In this document: positions 1-5,958 of the stretch, in pieces
Position numbering within the stretch: the first letter of the stretch is position 1
How the letters are laid out: each line of letters starts with the position of its first letter
Assembly: GCA_964385465.1 (NCBI GenBank)
Contig: CAYLPJ010000109.1
Location: 1-8,859, forward strand
DNA: 8,859 bases
Origin: CAYLPJ01 sp964385465
GTDB taxonomy: Bacteria > Planctomycetota > Phycisphaerae > SM23-33
Direction: 5' to 3'
Position numbers and translations under genes: made by a program
The notes under the pieces: model-generated
What the model was told of the DNA's origin: nothing
Database searches by the model: none
What the model saw: the letters and a program-made list of their open reading frames with translations, nothing else

Positions 1-182
1 GGCCGGGGCGCCGCTTTTCCTCGCCAATGCGGGCCGCGAACACGGCGGGGGCGTCGCGGCAAGCGTGGCTGCGTCGGGCGCGAGGGCGCCCCGCACGTCC
101 CGTCAAAACGGTGCGCCAGCCGTCGCACTGCCCGGGAGCACTGCACAGGGCCCGACGCTTGTCCCGGAGGACGACGCCCGGC
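1..182. other. Unassigned left edge, downstream of the lipoprotein gene
   Basis: No frame here gives a convincing protein on either strand; the translations are arginine-rich and look like non-coding GC-rich DNA. A 6-bp hairpin (GGGCGC at 76-81, GCGCCC at 86-91, loop GAGG) lies about 90 bases past the stop of the minus-strand lipoprotein gene. It could help end that transcript, but no T-run follows on either side. The stretch may also hold the very end of a gene starting outside the window. Confidence 0.3.
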
Positions 183-755
183 TCAGTCCGAGACCTTCCG
201 GTCGGCCGGGAAGCGGGACTCGATCCACTTGACGAACGCCTTGGCCAGGCCCTGGGCCTTCTTCTCCACGCCGGCGTTCACCCGCGCCGTGGTTCGCCCC
301 ACGCAGTTGGCCCGGCCGAGCACCTGCTGGGTCTGCTTGTCGACGAACTCCGTCAGGACGATCACCTCCTCCAGGGGGCCCAGGACGAAGCCCACCGTGT
401 CGGAGTCCTCGTAGTGGACGATCGTCCCGCGGATCACCAGCGTCTTGCCACCGGCCTCCGTCGGGAGGTCGGCCGCGCGCAGCTCCTTGGCGAACGCGCC
501 GGCGAGGTGGTCGCCGAATCCCGGCGGCGTCCGCCCGCCGATCCCGTCGGAGATCGCGCCCAGCTCGAAGTTCCGGTAGGCGCCGAGGGGTTTGGCGTCT
601 TCGGTGGCGGCGAGGGGCTGGATCGGCATGTAGGTGCCCTTGGCGCCCATCGCGATGCCCGCGCCCTCCTTGATGATCGTCGAGGTGCAGCCGCCGGCGG
701 TCATCGCCGCGGCCAGGGCCAGCAGCAGTGCCCGGAACGGGAGTCTTGTTGGCAT
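183..755 (-). CDS. Predicted secreted lipoprotein, function unknown
   Basis: A 190-residue protein with a classic lipoprotein signal: basic start (MPTR), hydrophobic stretch at about residues 9-20 and lipobox TAGGC with the lipidated cysteine at 23. The mature part has a glycine-rich segment (about 31-40) and then an alpha/beta region in which LVIRGTIVHYEDSD (106-119) and VIVLTEFVDKQTQQVLG (131-147) look like paired beta strands. It ends in an amphipathic helix (about 163-182). This layout recalls small outer-membrane lipoproteins of the DUF4410 kind, but that is only a resemblance. The start is well supported: AGGAG at 762-766 lies 6 bases upstream of the ATG. The gene follows the membrane-protein gene by 56 bases on the same strand, so the two are probably co-transcribed. 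Role and partner are unknown. Confidence 0.85.
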   Translation of the reverse strand: MPTRLPFRALLLALAAAMTAGGCTSTIIKEGAGIAMGAKGTYMPIQPLAATEDAKPLGAYRNFELGAISDGIGGRTPPGFGDHLAGAFAKELRAADLPTEAGGKTLVIRGTIVHYEDSDTVGFVLGPLEEVIVLTEFVDKQTQQVLGRANCVGRTTARVNAGVEKKAQGLAKAFVKWIESRFPADRKVSD

Positions 756-811
756 GTGTCTCTCCTTTTTTCGATACGGTTTCGCTCCGGCCTCACGGGG
801 CCGGCGTGGGT

Positions 812-2533
812 TCAGGGAATGCGGTAGAGCTGGAACTGCTCGCCCCAGCCCCGGGGGTCGATGGGCTCCAGCGGCCCGGGCTTCTCCGGTGCGACCTCGG
901 CGGGGAGGATGACGAACCAGCGTTCGGCGTCGGCGAGGACGGGGTCCTGGCGTCGGAGCTCCTCGGCGAAGCCGGCCAGGGCGGTCCCGTCGGCCCGGGC
1001 GGTGGCGGGATGGATCCTGGCGTGCTGGGCGAGGAACCGCTCGTGCCACGCCGCCAGGCGCCCCGGGGTGAGATAGTAGACGTAGCGGACGTCCTGGGGG
1101 GCGGTGACGATGCTCTGGCGGGCGAGCATGCGGAAGCTGCCGCGGTCGGTGAGGAACACGGCGTGCCGTCTCGGCCTGGCCCAGGCCGCGATGGCCGACA
1201 GCTCCCGCCGCCGGTCGGCCTTGGCTCGGTGGCGGTCGACGTACTCGCGGAGGAAGAAGTCGCCGCTCTGCCCGCCCGGCAGCAGTTTCAGGACGCCTTC
1301 GGCGGCGGCGTAGCGGGGGATCTGAAGGTTGTCCGCCGGGAGCATCCAGGCCACCATCAGCGCCGCGAGCACCCATCGCAGCACGGCGCCGCCGCCGCCG
1401 TGTATCAGCCGGAAGACGTTGGTGATCGCCTGTGCGAGCAGGACGTAGAGGGGCAGCATGAGGAGGCTGGCGGCCTGGGGGAAGTCGATCACCGGGGGGG
1501 GCGTTCCCAGCATCCGCCCGACGCCCTGGCTGAGCGCGTGGAGGCCCAGGGCGGTCACCACGCTGCCCAGCGCCAGCGCCAGCCACATGCCCAGGTCTCG
1601 CGTGCGGAAGCGTTCGACGAGCCCGAGCACGGCCGCGGCGGGCACGACGAGCACGAGCGCCCCGGCGAGGGTCCGCCAGTGGATCAGGGGCTTGAGGACG
1701 TCGGGGTAGAGCACGTCGAGCCCGACGGCGGCGAAGGCGGCCTTGGCGGTCTCGGCCGAGGCGGCGGGGTCCAGGTGGCCCAGGGAGGCCCGGAGGCTGA
1801 AGTAGTACCACGTGTAGGGCGAGGCGGCGAGGAACGCGCAGAGCCCGCAGGCCAGGACCATGGGCAGGCAGCGCGGTGCGAACCGCTGCCGGGCGGCGTA
1901 GGCGACCAGCATCACCAGGGTCATGTTCATCGCCGTGACCAGGTGGATGTTGCCCAGCAGCCCGACGACGCCGAAGACCAGCAGGAGGCGCCAGGGCTCG
2001 CCGGCGCCGCCGGCTCCCGGCGGGGCGGCGTAGCGCCGCAGCGCCAGCGCCACCAGCGGGAAACACGCCAGGCAAGCCGCCGCCGGCGTGATCGACGCCA
2101 GCGACCCCAGCCCCCAGTAGCCCCCCGCCAGCGTCTCGATGACCCGGACGCTCAGGACCGAGACGAACGCCGCCACCGACCAACTGCGGCACTGCCCGTA
2201 CAGCAGCGCGTACATGCCGCACAGGTACAGCATCGTCAGCACGCCGGCCAGCGCACGGAAGGGCAGGCGGAGGTCCTGGTAGTCCGTGGGCACCAGGGCC
2301 ATCTCGAGGATGCCCTGCACGGCCGGGGTGTGGAACAGCCAGTGCTTGCTCGGCCCGAAGACGGGATCGTAGGCGTACGCGCCCGGGCGGTGGCGCTTCC
2401 ATGCCGCCGAGGCCATGTTCACCTGCGTGTCGCTGTGGCGGTCGTCGAAGCTCGCCAGCGCCGCGAACGTCGCCGACACCGCCGCGAACAGCAGCACCGC
2501 CAGCAGGTGCCTGGATTGTGGGACCGGTCTCAT
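812..2533 (-). CDS. Multi-pass membrane protein, GT-C glycosyltransferase-like, with soluble C-terminal domain
   Basis: A 573-residue protein with about ten hydrophobic segments (near residues 9-28, 92-113, 118-137, 143-166, 182-212, 222-240, 288-306, 315-335, 353-376 and 384-400), then a soluble tail of about 150 residues. The first long loop carries an acidic DDRHSD cluster (30-35) followed by PGAYAYDPVFG (50-60). An acidic pair just after the first membrane helix is typical of GT-C glycosyltransferases, which use lipid-linked sugars, so such a role is plausible but unproven. The tail has WARPRRHAVFLTDRGSFRML (451-470), reminiscent of extracytoplasmic domains on planctomycete and cyanobacterial membrane proteins, possibly DUF6798. 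I prefer the ATG at 2533: the upstream in-frame alternative at 2593 would run through the predicted promoter and adds a non-hydrophobic leader. No clear ribosome binding site is visible. A G8 run at 1494-1501 encodes TPPPV and is a possible slippage or sequencing-error point. Confidence 0.8.
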   Translation of the reverse strand: MRPVPQSRHLLAVLLFAAVSATFAALASFDDRHSDTQVNMASAAWKRHRPGAYAYDPVFGPSKHWLFHTPAVQGILEMALVPTDYQDLRLPFRALAGVLTMLYLCGMYALLYGQCRSWSVAAFVSVLSVRVIETLAGGYWGLGSLASITPAAACLACFPLVALALRRYAAPPGAGGAGEPWRLLLVFGVVGLLGNIHLVTAMNMTLVMLVAYAARQRFAPRCLPMVLACGLCAFLAASPYTWYYFSLRASLGHLDPAASAETAKAAFAAVGLDVLYPDVLKPLIHWRTLAGALVLVVPAAAVLGLVERFRTRDLGMWLALALGSVVTALGLHALSQGVGRMLGTPPPVIDFPQAASLLMLPLYVLLAQAITNVFRLIHGGGGAVLRWVLAALMVAWMLPADNLQIPRYAAAEGVLKLLPGGQSGDFFLREYVDRHRAKADRRRELSAIAAWARPRRHAVFLTDRGSFRMLARQSIVTAPQDVRYVYYLTPGRLAAWHERFLAQHARIHPATARADGTALAGFAEELRRQDPVLADAERWFVILPAEVAPEKPGPLEPIDPRGWGEQFQLYRIP

Positions 2534-2565
2534 ACGCCGCGTTTTCCCGAAAAGCCAAGCGTGAT

Positions 2566-2593
2566 AGTATACCCCCGGCCACGCCGGCCACAA
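2566..2593 (-). promoter_or_regulatory. Predicted sigma-70 promoter for the membrane protein-lipoprotein pair
   Basis: On the minus strand TTGTGG (2593-2588) and TATACT (2571-2566) are separated by 16 bases. The -10 box matches consensus at 5 of 6 positions, with a probable start of transcription near 2559, about 25 bases before the ATG at 2533. It lies in the 95-base gap between the divergent membrane-protein gene and tilS. The AT-rich patch stands out in GC-rich DNA. Confidence 0.55.
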
Positions 2594-2628
2594 GGCCCGC
2601 CGCCGGAGACGCCGAAACCGACCGCACC

Positions 2629-3705
2629 ATGACCGCGCCCCCGCCCGACAACTCCGATCCGTTCGTCGCCGCCGTCGGCGAGTTCCTCGACGCCCGAAAC
2701 CTGCTGGCGCCGGGCGAGGGGGTCGTCGTCGCCGTCAGCGGCGGGGCCGACAGCGTCGCGCTGCTGGCGGCGCTGCGGGAGCTGGCCCGGCTGCCCGGGT
2801 GCCGCCGGGCGCTGACCGCGGCGCATCTGGACCACGGGCTGCGGGCGTCGTCGGCGGGGGATGCGGCGTTCGTCGCCGCGCTGTGCAGGCGGTGGGGCCT
2901 GCCCTGCGTCTGCGAGGCGCGGGACGTCGCCGCCGACGCGGCCGAGCGGTCCGTGGGCATCGAGCAGGCCGCCCGGGACGCGCGGTATGCGTTTCTCGCC
3001 CGGGTGGCGGGCGAGCGGGGCGCCTCGGCGGTGGCCACGGCCCACCACGCCGACGACCAGGTCGAGACCGTGCTGCACCGGCTGCTTCGGGGCACGCACC
3101 TGCGGGGCCTGGCGGGCATTCCGCCGCGTCGGGCGCTGGGCGAGGGCGTGGACGTCGTCCGCCCGCTGCTGGGCGTGCGGCGGGCGGAGATCGAGGCCTT
3201 CTGCCGCCGCCGCCAACTGCCCTGGCGTACCGACGAGACCAACGCCGACCCGGCCATGATGCGCAACCGCCTCCGCCACGAGCTGCTGCCCTGGCTCCGC
3301 GAGCACGTCAACCCCGACGTCGACGCGGCGCTGCTCCGCCTGGCCGACGCCGCCGCCGAGGCCGACGCCGTCCTCGCCGACCGCGCCGACGCCCTGCTGG
3401 ACGACGCCGGGTTCCGCGCCGACGGCCCCCGCGCCGTCATGGACGCCGCCTGCCTGGCCGCCGCCGACGGCGCCGTCCGCGCCGCGGCCATGCGGCGGGC
3501 GCTGGAGCGCCTCGGCGCCCGGCTCGGGCGCGTGACGGCCGCCCACCTCCGCGAGATGGCCGCCCTGGCCGAACCTGGCGGGGGGGCGGTCTGCCTGCCC
3601 GACGGCCTGCGGGCCGCCCGCCGCCGTCGGTGCGTCGTTATCGAGCCGAACCCCGCCGGGCGAGGGCGCCGAGCCCGGGCCGGCCGCGCCGGACCCACCC
3701 GGTGA
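2629..3705 (+). CDS. tilS: tRNA(Ile)-lysidine synthase TilS (short form)
   Basis: TilS uses ATP to attach lysine to C34 of the CAU-anticodon tRNA-Ile, switching it from AUG to AUA decoding in the cytoplasm. This 358-residue protein shows the N-type ATP pyrophosphatase loop SGGADS (37-42), HLDHGLR (66-72), the family motif HHADDQVET (139-147) with RLLRGTHLRGLAGI, VVRPLLGVRR (176-185) and DETNADPAMMRNRLRHELLP (202-221). The region from about 225 on fits the helical substrate-binding domain. The extra C-terminal domain of longer homologues (E. coli, about 430 residues) seems absent, as in short TilS proteins such as that of Aquifex. The last 15 residues are a low-complexity RG-rich tail. The ATG at 2629 is chosen because the catalytic core starts about 30 residues later; only a distant GGAG (2605-2608) is visible upstream. 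It is divergent from the membrane-protein gene. Confidence 0.96.
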   Translation: MTAPPPDNSDPFVAAVGEFLDARNLLAPGEGVVVAVSGGADSVALLAALRELARLPGCRRALTAAHLDHGLRASSAGDAAFVAALCRRWGLPCVCEARDVAADAAERSVGIEQAARDARYAFLARVAGERGASAVATAHHADDQVETVLHRLLRGTHLRGLAGIPPRRALGEGVDVVRPLLGVRRAEIEAFCRRRQLPWRTDETNADPAMMRNRLRHELLPWLREHVNPDVDAALLRLADAAAEADAVLADRADALLDDAGFRADGPRAVMDAACLAAADGAVRAAAMRRALERLGARLGRVTAAHLREMAALAEPGGGAVCLPDGLRAARRRRCVVIEPNPAGRGRRARAGRAGPTR

Positions 3706-3814
3706 AGAAGCGCGCCGCCCCTTGCGTTCCGGGCGGCTATGATGTCCTATGCGGTCCGTCCGGCAGGGAGGGTGCCGATCGCGGGCGCCAGGGGGCGGCG
3801 ACAGGATGACCAGC

Positions 3815-4492
3815 ATGTCCGACAGGCAAGGCGACGTGGACGAGACGCTCCTGGAGCAGGCGATGGATCGCTACGTCGAATTGGAGCGGCGCGTGGACCG
3901 CGCCCTGCCCCCGGACGTCGCCAACGCCTGCATGGCCTGCGGAGGCAAGTGCTGCCGCGCCGGGCAGGCCAACCAGACCATCCGGTCGTGGTGGCTGCGC
4001 GAGATCAGCATGCGCGAGTACGGCCACTGGTGGCCGGACGACTGGGAGGACCGCCCCGGCTGCGTCGCCCAGGGCGCGACGGGGTGCCTGCTGACGGTGG
4101 GGCGCCCGGTGTTCTGCCGGCTGTACGTCTGCGAGGCCTACCTCGCCCCCTGCCGTGATGCCTGGGAGGTGTTGCTGACGGCGCTGCTGTCGGTGCTGAT
4201 GCAGGAGGCCACCCGCCCGGCGCCGTCGCTGGACCTGCTGGCGATGGCGCCGCCCGAGGCCGCCGCCCACGCCGGGGTGATCGCCGAGCGGATCGAGTGG
4301 GCCCACGCCATGCTGGATGCCGGGCTCCGCATGACCGACGGACCGACGCCCTCGGCGGCCAGGCACCGCATTGCCTTGTGGCTCCTGGCCCGCGCGCCGG
4401 CGATCCTGCACCCGACCGTCGCCGACGCCCTCGCCCGGCGCCTGCCCGACGAGGCCCCCATGGAGGTCGACCTCCTCGACGAGCTGCTCTAG
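3815..4492 (+). CDS. YkgJ-like cysteine-cluster (Zn/Fe-binding) protein
   Basis: A 225-residue protein with the N-terminal cluster CMACGGKCC (39-47) and a second group of cysteines at 83, 91, 101, 106 and 113 (GCL, then RPVFCRLYVC). The pattern CxxCxGxCC followed by a C-R-x-Y/F-x-C element is that of the YkgJ/UPF0153 metal-binding proteins, whose biochemical role is unknown. Here the segment between the two halves is longer than usual and rich in tryptophan (WW at 59 and 73, WEDR at 77). The remaining 110 residues are predicted helical, without cysteine. ATG 3815 has AGGA (3803-3806) 8 bases upstream; ATG 3806 or ATG 3749 are in-frame alternatives. It follows tilS by about 110 bases. The stop codon TAG uses the first base of the fold-back element at 4492, so the present C-terminus may have been set by that insertion. 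Confidence 0.8.
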   Translation: MSDRQGDVDETLLEQAMDRYVELERRVDRALPPDVANACMACGGKCCRAGQANQTIRSWWLREISMREYGHWWPDDWEDRPGCVAQGATGCLLTVGRPVFCRLYVCEAYLAPCRDAWEVLLTALLSVLMQEATRPAPSLDLLAMAPPEAAAHAGVIAERIEWAHAMLDAGLRMTDGPTPSAARHRIALWLLARAPAILHPTVADALARRLPDEAPMEVDLLDELL

Positions 4493-4652
4493 GCTGTGTC
4501 TGATATATCCAATCCGGGCTTCGGCGTGCTGGATCGCGTCTGGTGGCGTCCGCCTGCATCGGCGATTCGCAGCGGAATCGCCTGCTTCGGCGTCCTTGCC
4601 AGCCACGAACCAGCCCGCTCTCGGGCCGCGGAGCGATATATCAGACACAGCC
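4492..4652. mobile_element. Fold-back / MITE-like element with perfect 18-bp terminal inverted repeats
   Basis: GGCTGTGTCTGATATATC at 4492-4509 is repeated exactly, inverted, at 4635-4652. A second perfect 8-bp inverted pair, GGCGATTC (4561-4568) and GAATCGCC (4575-4582), is centred at 4571.5, essentially the centre of the whole element (4572). Intermediate segments pair in the same register, for example GCTGGATCG (4528-4536) against CGAACCAGC (4606-4614) with one mismatch. The element is therefore one long imperfect palindrome of 161 bp. It has no transposase gene, which fits a non-autonomous MITE mobilised in trans. No clear target-site duplication is visible (left flank CTCTA, right flank CAGCG), so it may be old, or may be a structural repeat rather than a transposon. 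As RNA it would form a very stable hairpin and could end transcription of the preceding gene. Confidence 0.65.
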
Positions 4653-4729
4653 CAGCGCCGCCGCGCCCCCCGGTCCGCGCCGACCTGCAAAGGAGCAAAA
4701 AAAGCCAAATCGACTCTGATTTTCCACCT

Positions 4730-4757
4730 TTCACTTTTCGGGGGATTGCCGTACAAT
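4730..4757 (+). promoter_or_regulatory. Predicted promoter of the intergenic RNA unit
   Basis: TTCACT (4730-4735) and TACAAT (4752-4757) lie 16 bases apart, matching consensus at 4 and 5 of 6 positions. The sequence just upstream (about 4690-4725) has A and T runs unlike the surrounding GC-rich DNA and resembles an UP element. The expected start is near 4764. No gene of normal size starts downstream; the nearest ATG (4764) opens a seven-codon frame, MGHQSAS. Confidence 0.5.
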
Positions 4758-4947
4758 TCTCCAATGGGACACCAGTCGGCATCGTAAGCTGCCGATAAGA
4801 GCATTACACGCTGACCAGCCTTCGGGGCCGAGACGGCCGCAGGGCATAGCAGGCAGGGATCGGGGCGCTGTCGCCTCCGTTCGGGTGCCGGGACGTCTTC
4901 CCGCCGCCAAATCGGACCCGACGGTGCGCATTTGTGCGGATGACCGG

Positions 4948-4975
4948 TTGCATTCCGGCCGTCCGTGGCGATAAA
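4948..4975 (+). promoter_or_regulatory. Possible internal promoter just before RNA motif copy 1
   Basis: TTGCAT (4948-4953) and GATAAA (4970-4975) are separated by 16 bases, each matching consensus at 4 of 6 positions. A transcript from here would start near 4982 and would be about 180 nt long if it ended at the T-run at 5153-5160. Confidence 0.35.
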
Positions 4976-4991
4976 CTCAAGACGCGCGTCG

Positions 4992-5057
4992 CGCCCTGCT
5001 GGCACAGACAAAACGCCAATCACGCCCTCGCGGGCGTGTCCGCAGAACAGCAGGCCG
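4992..5057 (+). repeat. Structured RNA motif, copy 1
   Basis: Outer stem CCTGCTG (4995-5001) pairs with CAGCAGG (5048-5054), extended by two more pairs after one mismatch. Inside is a large asymmetric loop holding ACAGACAAAACGCCAA (5004-5019) on its 5' side and TCCGCAGAA (5039-5047) on its 3' side. It is closed by the hairpin CACGCCC-TCGC-GGGCGTG (5021-5038). The 16-mer is identical in copy 2, whereas both stems differ in sequence. The ACGCC of the 16-mer could compete with the hairpin arm for pairing to GGGCGT, suggesting two alternative folds. It does not match a riboswitch class I know. Confidence 0.5.
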
Positions 5058-5127
5058 GCCCCCGTATGTACTTGGGAGCGTCGGCCGTGAAACTTTCTGT
5101 GGAGCCCATTGGCGTGGGTGTCTGTGA

Positions 5128-5160
5128 AGGGATCCGGTTCGGCGCTCCCTCCTTTTTTTT
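5128..5160 (+). terminator. Predicted Rho-independent terminator
   Basis: AGGGA (5128-5132) pairs with TCCCT (5146-5150), with an inner CCG/CGG stem around loop GTT, and is followed after CC by eight T residues (5153-5160). The stem is short and interrupted, but the T-run is the longest in the window and lies at the end of the structured region. Confidence 0.5.
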
Positions 5161-5232
5161 CGCCCCCCTTGCTGCTCGTGGCGCCCGGCCTCCGTCGCTT
5201 GCCCGCGGAACGTCCAATACCGCAAATCCCGT

Positions 5233-5261
5233 TTGCCATCGGGGACGCTACCGTGTATAAG
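5233..5261 (+). promoter_or_regulatory. Predicted sigma-70 promoter reading toward the mlaE cluster
   Basis: TTGCCA (5233-5238) and TATAAG (5256-5261) are separated by the ideal 17 bases, each 5 of 6 to consensus. Transcription would begin near 5268 and give a leader of about 310 nt before the ATG at 5576. That leader contains the second copy of the structured motif and an 18-bp palindrome, so it is a candidate regulatory leader. Confidence 0.6.
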
Positions 5262-5345
5262 TAAGGAAGTTGGGCGTTTCTCGTATGCTGCGACCGGGTG
5301 TTCTCCGGCCGCGGAAGCAAGAGCGCCTTGAACCCGCCTCTGAGC

Positions 5346-5417
5346 ACCGAACCGCCGCCGACAGACAAAACGCCAAGCGCCCCACGGGGCGGAGATTCCA
5401 CGGAAGCAGTGTTCGGT
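5346..5417 (+). repeat. Structured RNA motif, copy 2, in the leader of the mlaE cluster
   Basis: Outer stem ACCGAAC (5346-5352) pairs perfectly with GTTCGGT (5411-5417). The same ACAGACAAAACGCCAA as copy 1 occupies 5361-5376 and is followed directly by the hairpin CGCCC-CACG-GGGCG (5378-5391). The 3' side of the internal loop contains TTCCACGGAAGCAG (5396-5409), resembling TCCGCAGAACAGCAG of copy 1. Internal loops are longer than in copy 1 (25 and 19 nt against 19 and 9). Stems that change sequence yet still pair around a fixed loop sequence are the usual sign of a selected RNA structure. Confidence 0.5.
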
Positions 5418-5418
5418 T

Positions 5419-5436
5419 GGCCGGGCCGGCCCGGCC
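5419..5436. repeat. Perfect 18-bp GC palindrome
   Basis: GGCCGGGCCGGCCCGGCC is its own reverse complement and starts two bases after the outer stem of motif copy 2. In RNA it would form a hairpin with a minimal loop. No T-run follows, so it is not a standard terminator; it could stall polymerase, be a protein site, or be chance in GC-rich DNA. From here to 5561 I see no gene, only GC- and C-rich sequence. Confidence 0.5.
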
Positions 5437-5575
5437 TGACAAGGTGGCTGACCAGGCGACAGCGGTTTTCGGCGCGCGCCGGAAGCCGCCGCCGGCCGCC
5501 TCCTTGCCCCTTCCGTCGATCTCCCCCTTGCCGCGCCCCCGGCGCTTCATGGCTGTACGCCGGAAGGTCCGTTCC

Positions 5576-5866
5576 ATGGCAGACGTGAGCCGTACCAGCA
5601 TCGAGGAGCTCCGCCAGGCCGCGGCGTCGTTCGAGGCCGACGCCGCCGACAAAGGCCGGTCGGTTTCGGACGCGGCCATCGCGGAGGAGATTCGCGAGCT
5701 TCGCAAGATGGCGGCGTTGTGCAGCATGGCCGCCCGCCAACTCCAGGAGTTGGACGCCGCCGGCGCCTCGGCGCCGCCGGCGCCGGGCTTCCGCCGGCAG
5801 GTCCAGGCCATCCGGGAGTTTCTCGACCAGCAGTTCCATGCCGCCGACCGCAGCCCCGACGCGTGA
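5576..5866 (+). CDS. Small helical protein of unknown function
   Basis: A 96-residue protein I do not recognise. Residues 6-26 and 31-60 are strongly helical, rich in Ala, Glu, Arg and Leu, with heptad-like spacing (EELRQAAASFEADAADKG and IAEEIRELRKMAALCSMAARQLQEL), so a short helical hairpin or coiled coil is likely. A Pro/Ala linker (63-70) leads to a last helix (71-88). No signal peptide or membrane segment is seen. ATG 5576 is chosen because GGAAGG (5562-5567) sits 8 bases upstream; ATG 5549 would add nine residues. The gene is preceded by a long leader and lies 92 bases before mlaE on the same strand, with a GC hairpin between them, so it may be the first gene of that operon. Confidence 0.65.
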   Translation: MADVSRTSIEELRQAAASFEADAADKGRSVSDAAIAEEIRELRKMAALCSMAARQLQELDAAGASAPPAPGFRRQVQAIREFLDQQFHAADRSPDA

Positions 5867-5878
5867 CGGCGACCACCG

Positions 5879-5901
5879 CGGGCCGCCGGGGGGGCGGCCT
5901 G
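5879..5901 (+). other. Intergenic hairpin between the small helical gene and mlaE
   Basis: GGCCGCC (5881-5887) pairs with GGCGGCC (5893-5899) around a loop of five G, extended by two further pairs, one of them G-U. It sits 12 bases past the stop of the 96-residue gene. There is no T-run, so it could be an mRNA stabiliser or weak attenuator within the operon. Confidence 0.35.
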
Positions 5902-5958
5902 GCGGTCTGTCACCCAAGCCCTCCGTTGACCCCGAGCCCCCGAGAGACTAAGAAGGAG

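Larger units (their letters stand above)
4764..5160 (+). ncRNA. Candidate structured non-coding RNA
   Basis: This stretch runs from a predicted promoter to a predicted T-run terminator and has no convincing protein frame. It is dense in local inverted repeats: TCGGCA/TGCCGA (4776-4781, 4790-4795), GGGA/TCCC around 4890, the motif described at 4992-5057, CGGCC/GGCCG around a CCC/GGG stem (about 5056-5086) and CCCA/TGGG (about 5105-5118). I checked by eye for the hallmarks of RNase P RNA, tmRNA, SRP RNA and 6S RNA and found none. A shorter RNA starting near 4982 from the promoter at 4948-4975 is equally possible. Expression and boundaries are inference; only the signals are seen. Confidence 0.35.

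Noticed and set aside
27..827. Plus-strand 266-codon frame at the left end
   Set aside because: Antisense to the lipoprotein gene, Arg/Gly-rich, no ribosome binding site or recognisable motif.
183..3698. Very long minus-strand open frame of over 1,100 codons
   Set aside because: It spans tilS on the other strand and the membrane-protein gene in another frame. Its translation is Arg/Pro/Ala/Ser-rich and only its last 190 codons, the lipoprotein, look real. GC-rich DNA has few chance stops.
3738..3743. TATGAT as a -10 box for the cysteine-cluster gene
   Set aside because: No acceptable -35 box at 15-19 bases upstream; the gene may be transcribed from the tilS promoter instead.
4490..4656. Target-site duplication around the fold-back element
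   Set aside because: Flanks CTCTA and CAGCG do not match at any common duplication length, so no duplication is claimed.
4934..5260. Possible 108-codon plus-strand protein in the middle region
   Set aside because: No ribosome binding site, irregular composition, and it runs through the T-run terminator and the structured motif.
3737..5917. Long minus-strand open frame across the cysteine-cluster gene and the intergenic region
   Set aside because: It is antisense to well-supported genes and crosses the fold-back element, with low-complexity translation. Both motif copies fall in the same frame (GVLSV), but this follows from the shared 16-mer and a spacing that happens to be a multiple of three.
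5926..5954. TTGACC-N17-TAAGAA as a promoter directly before mlaE
   Set aside because: The -10 matches only 3 of 6 positions and overlaps the AAGGAG sequence.
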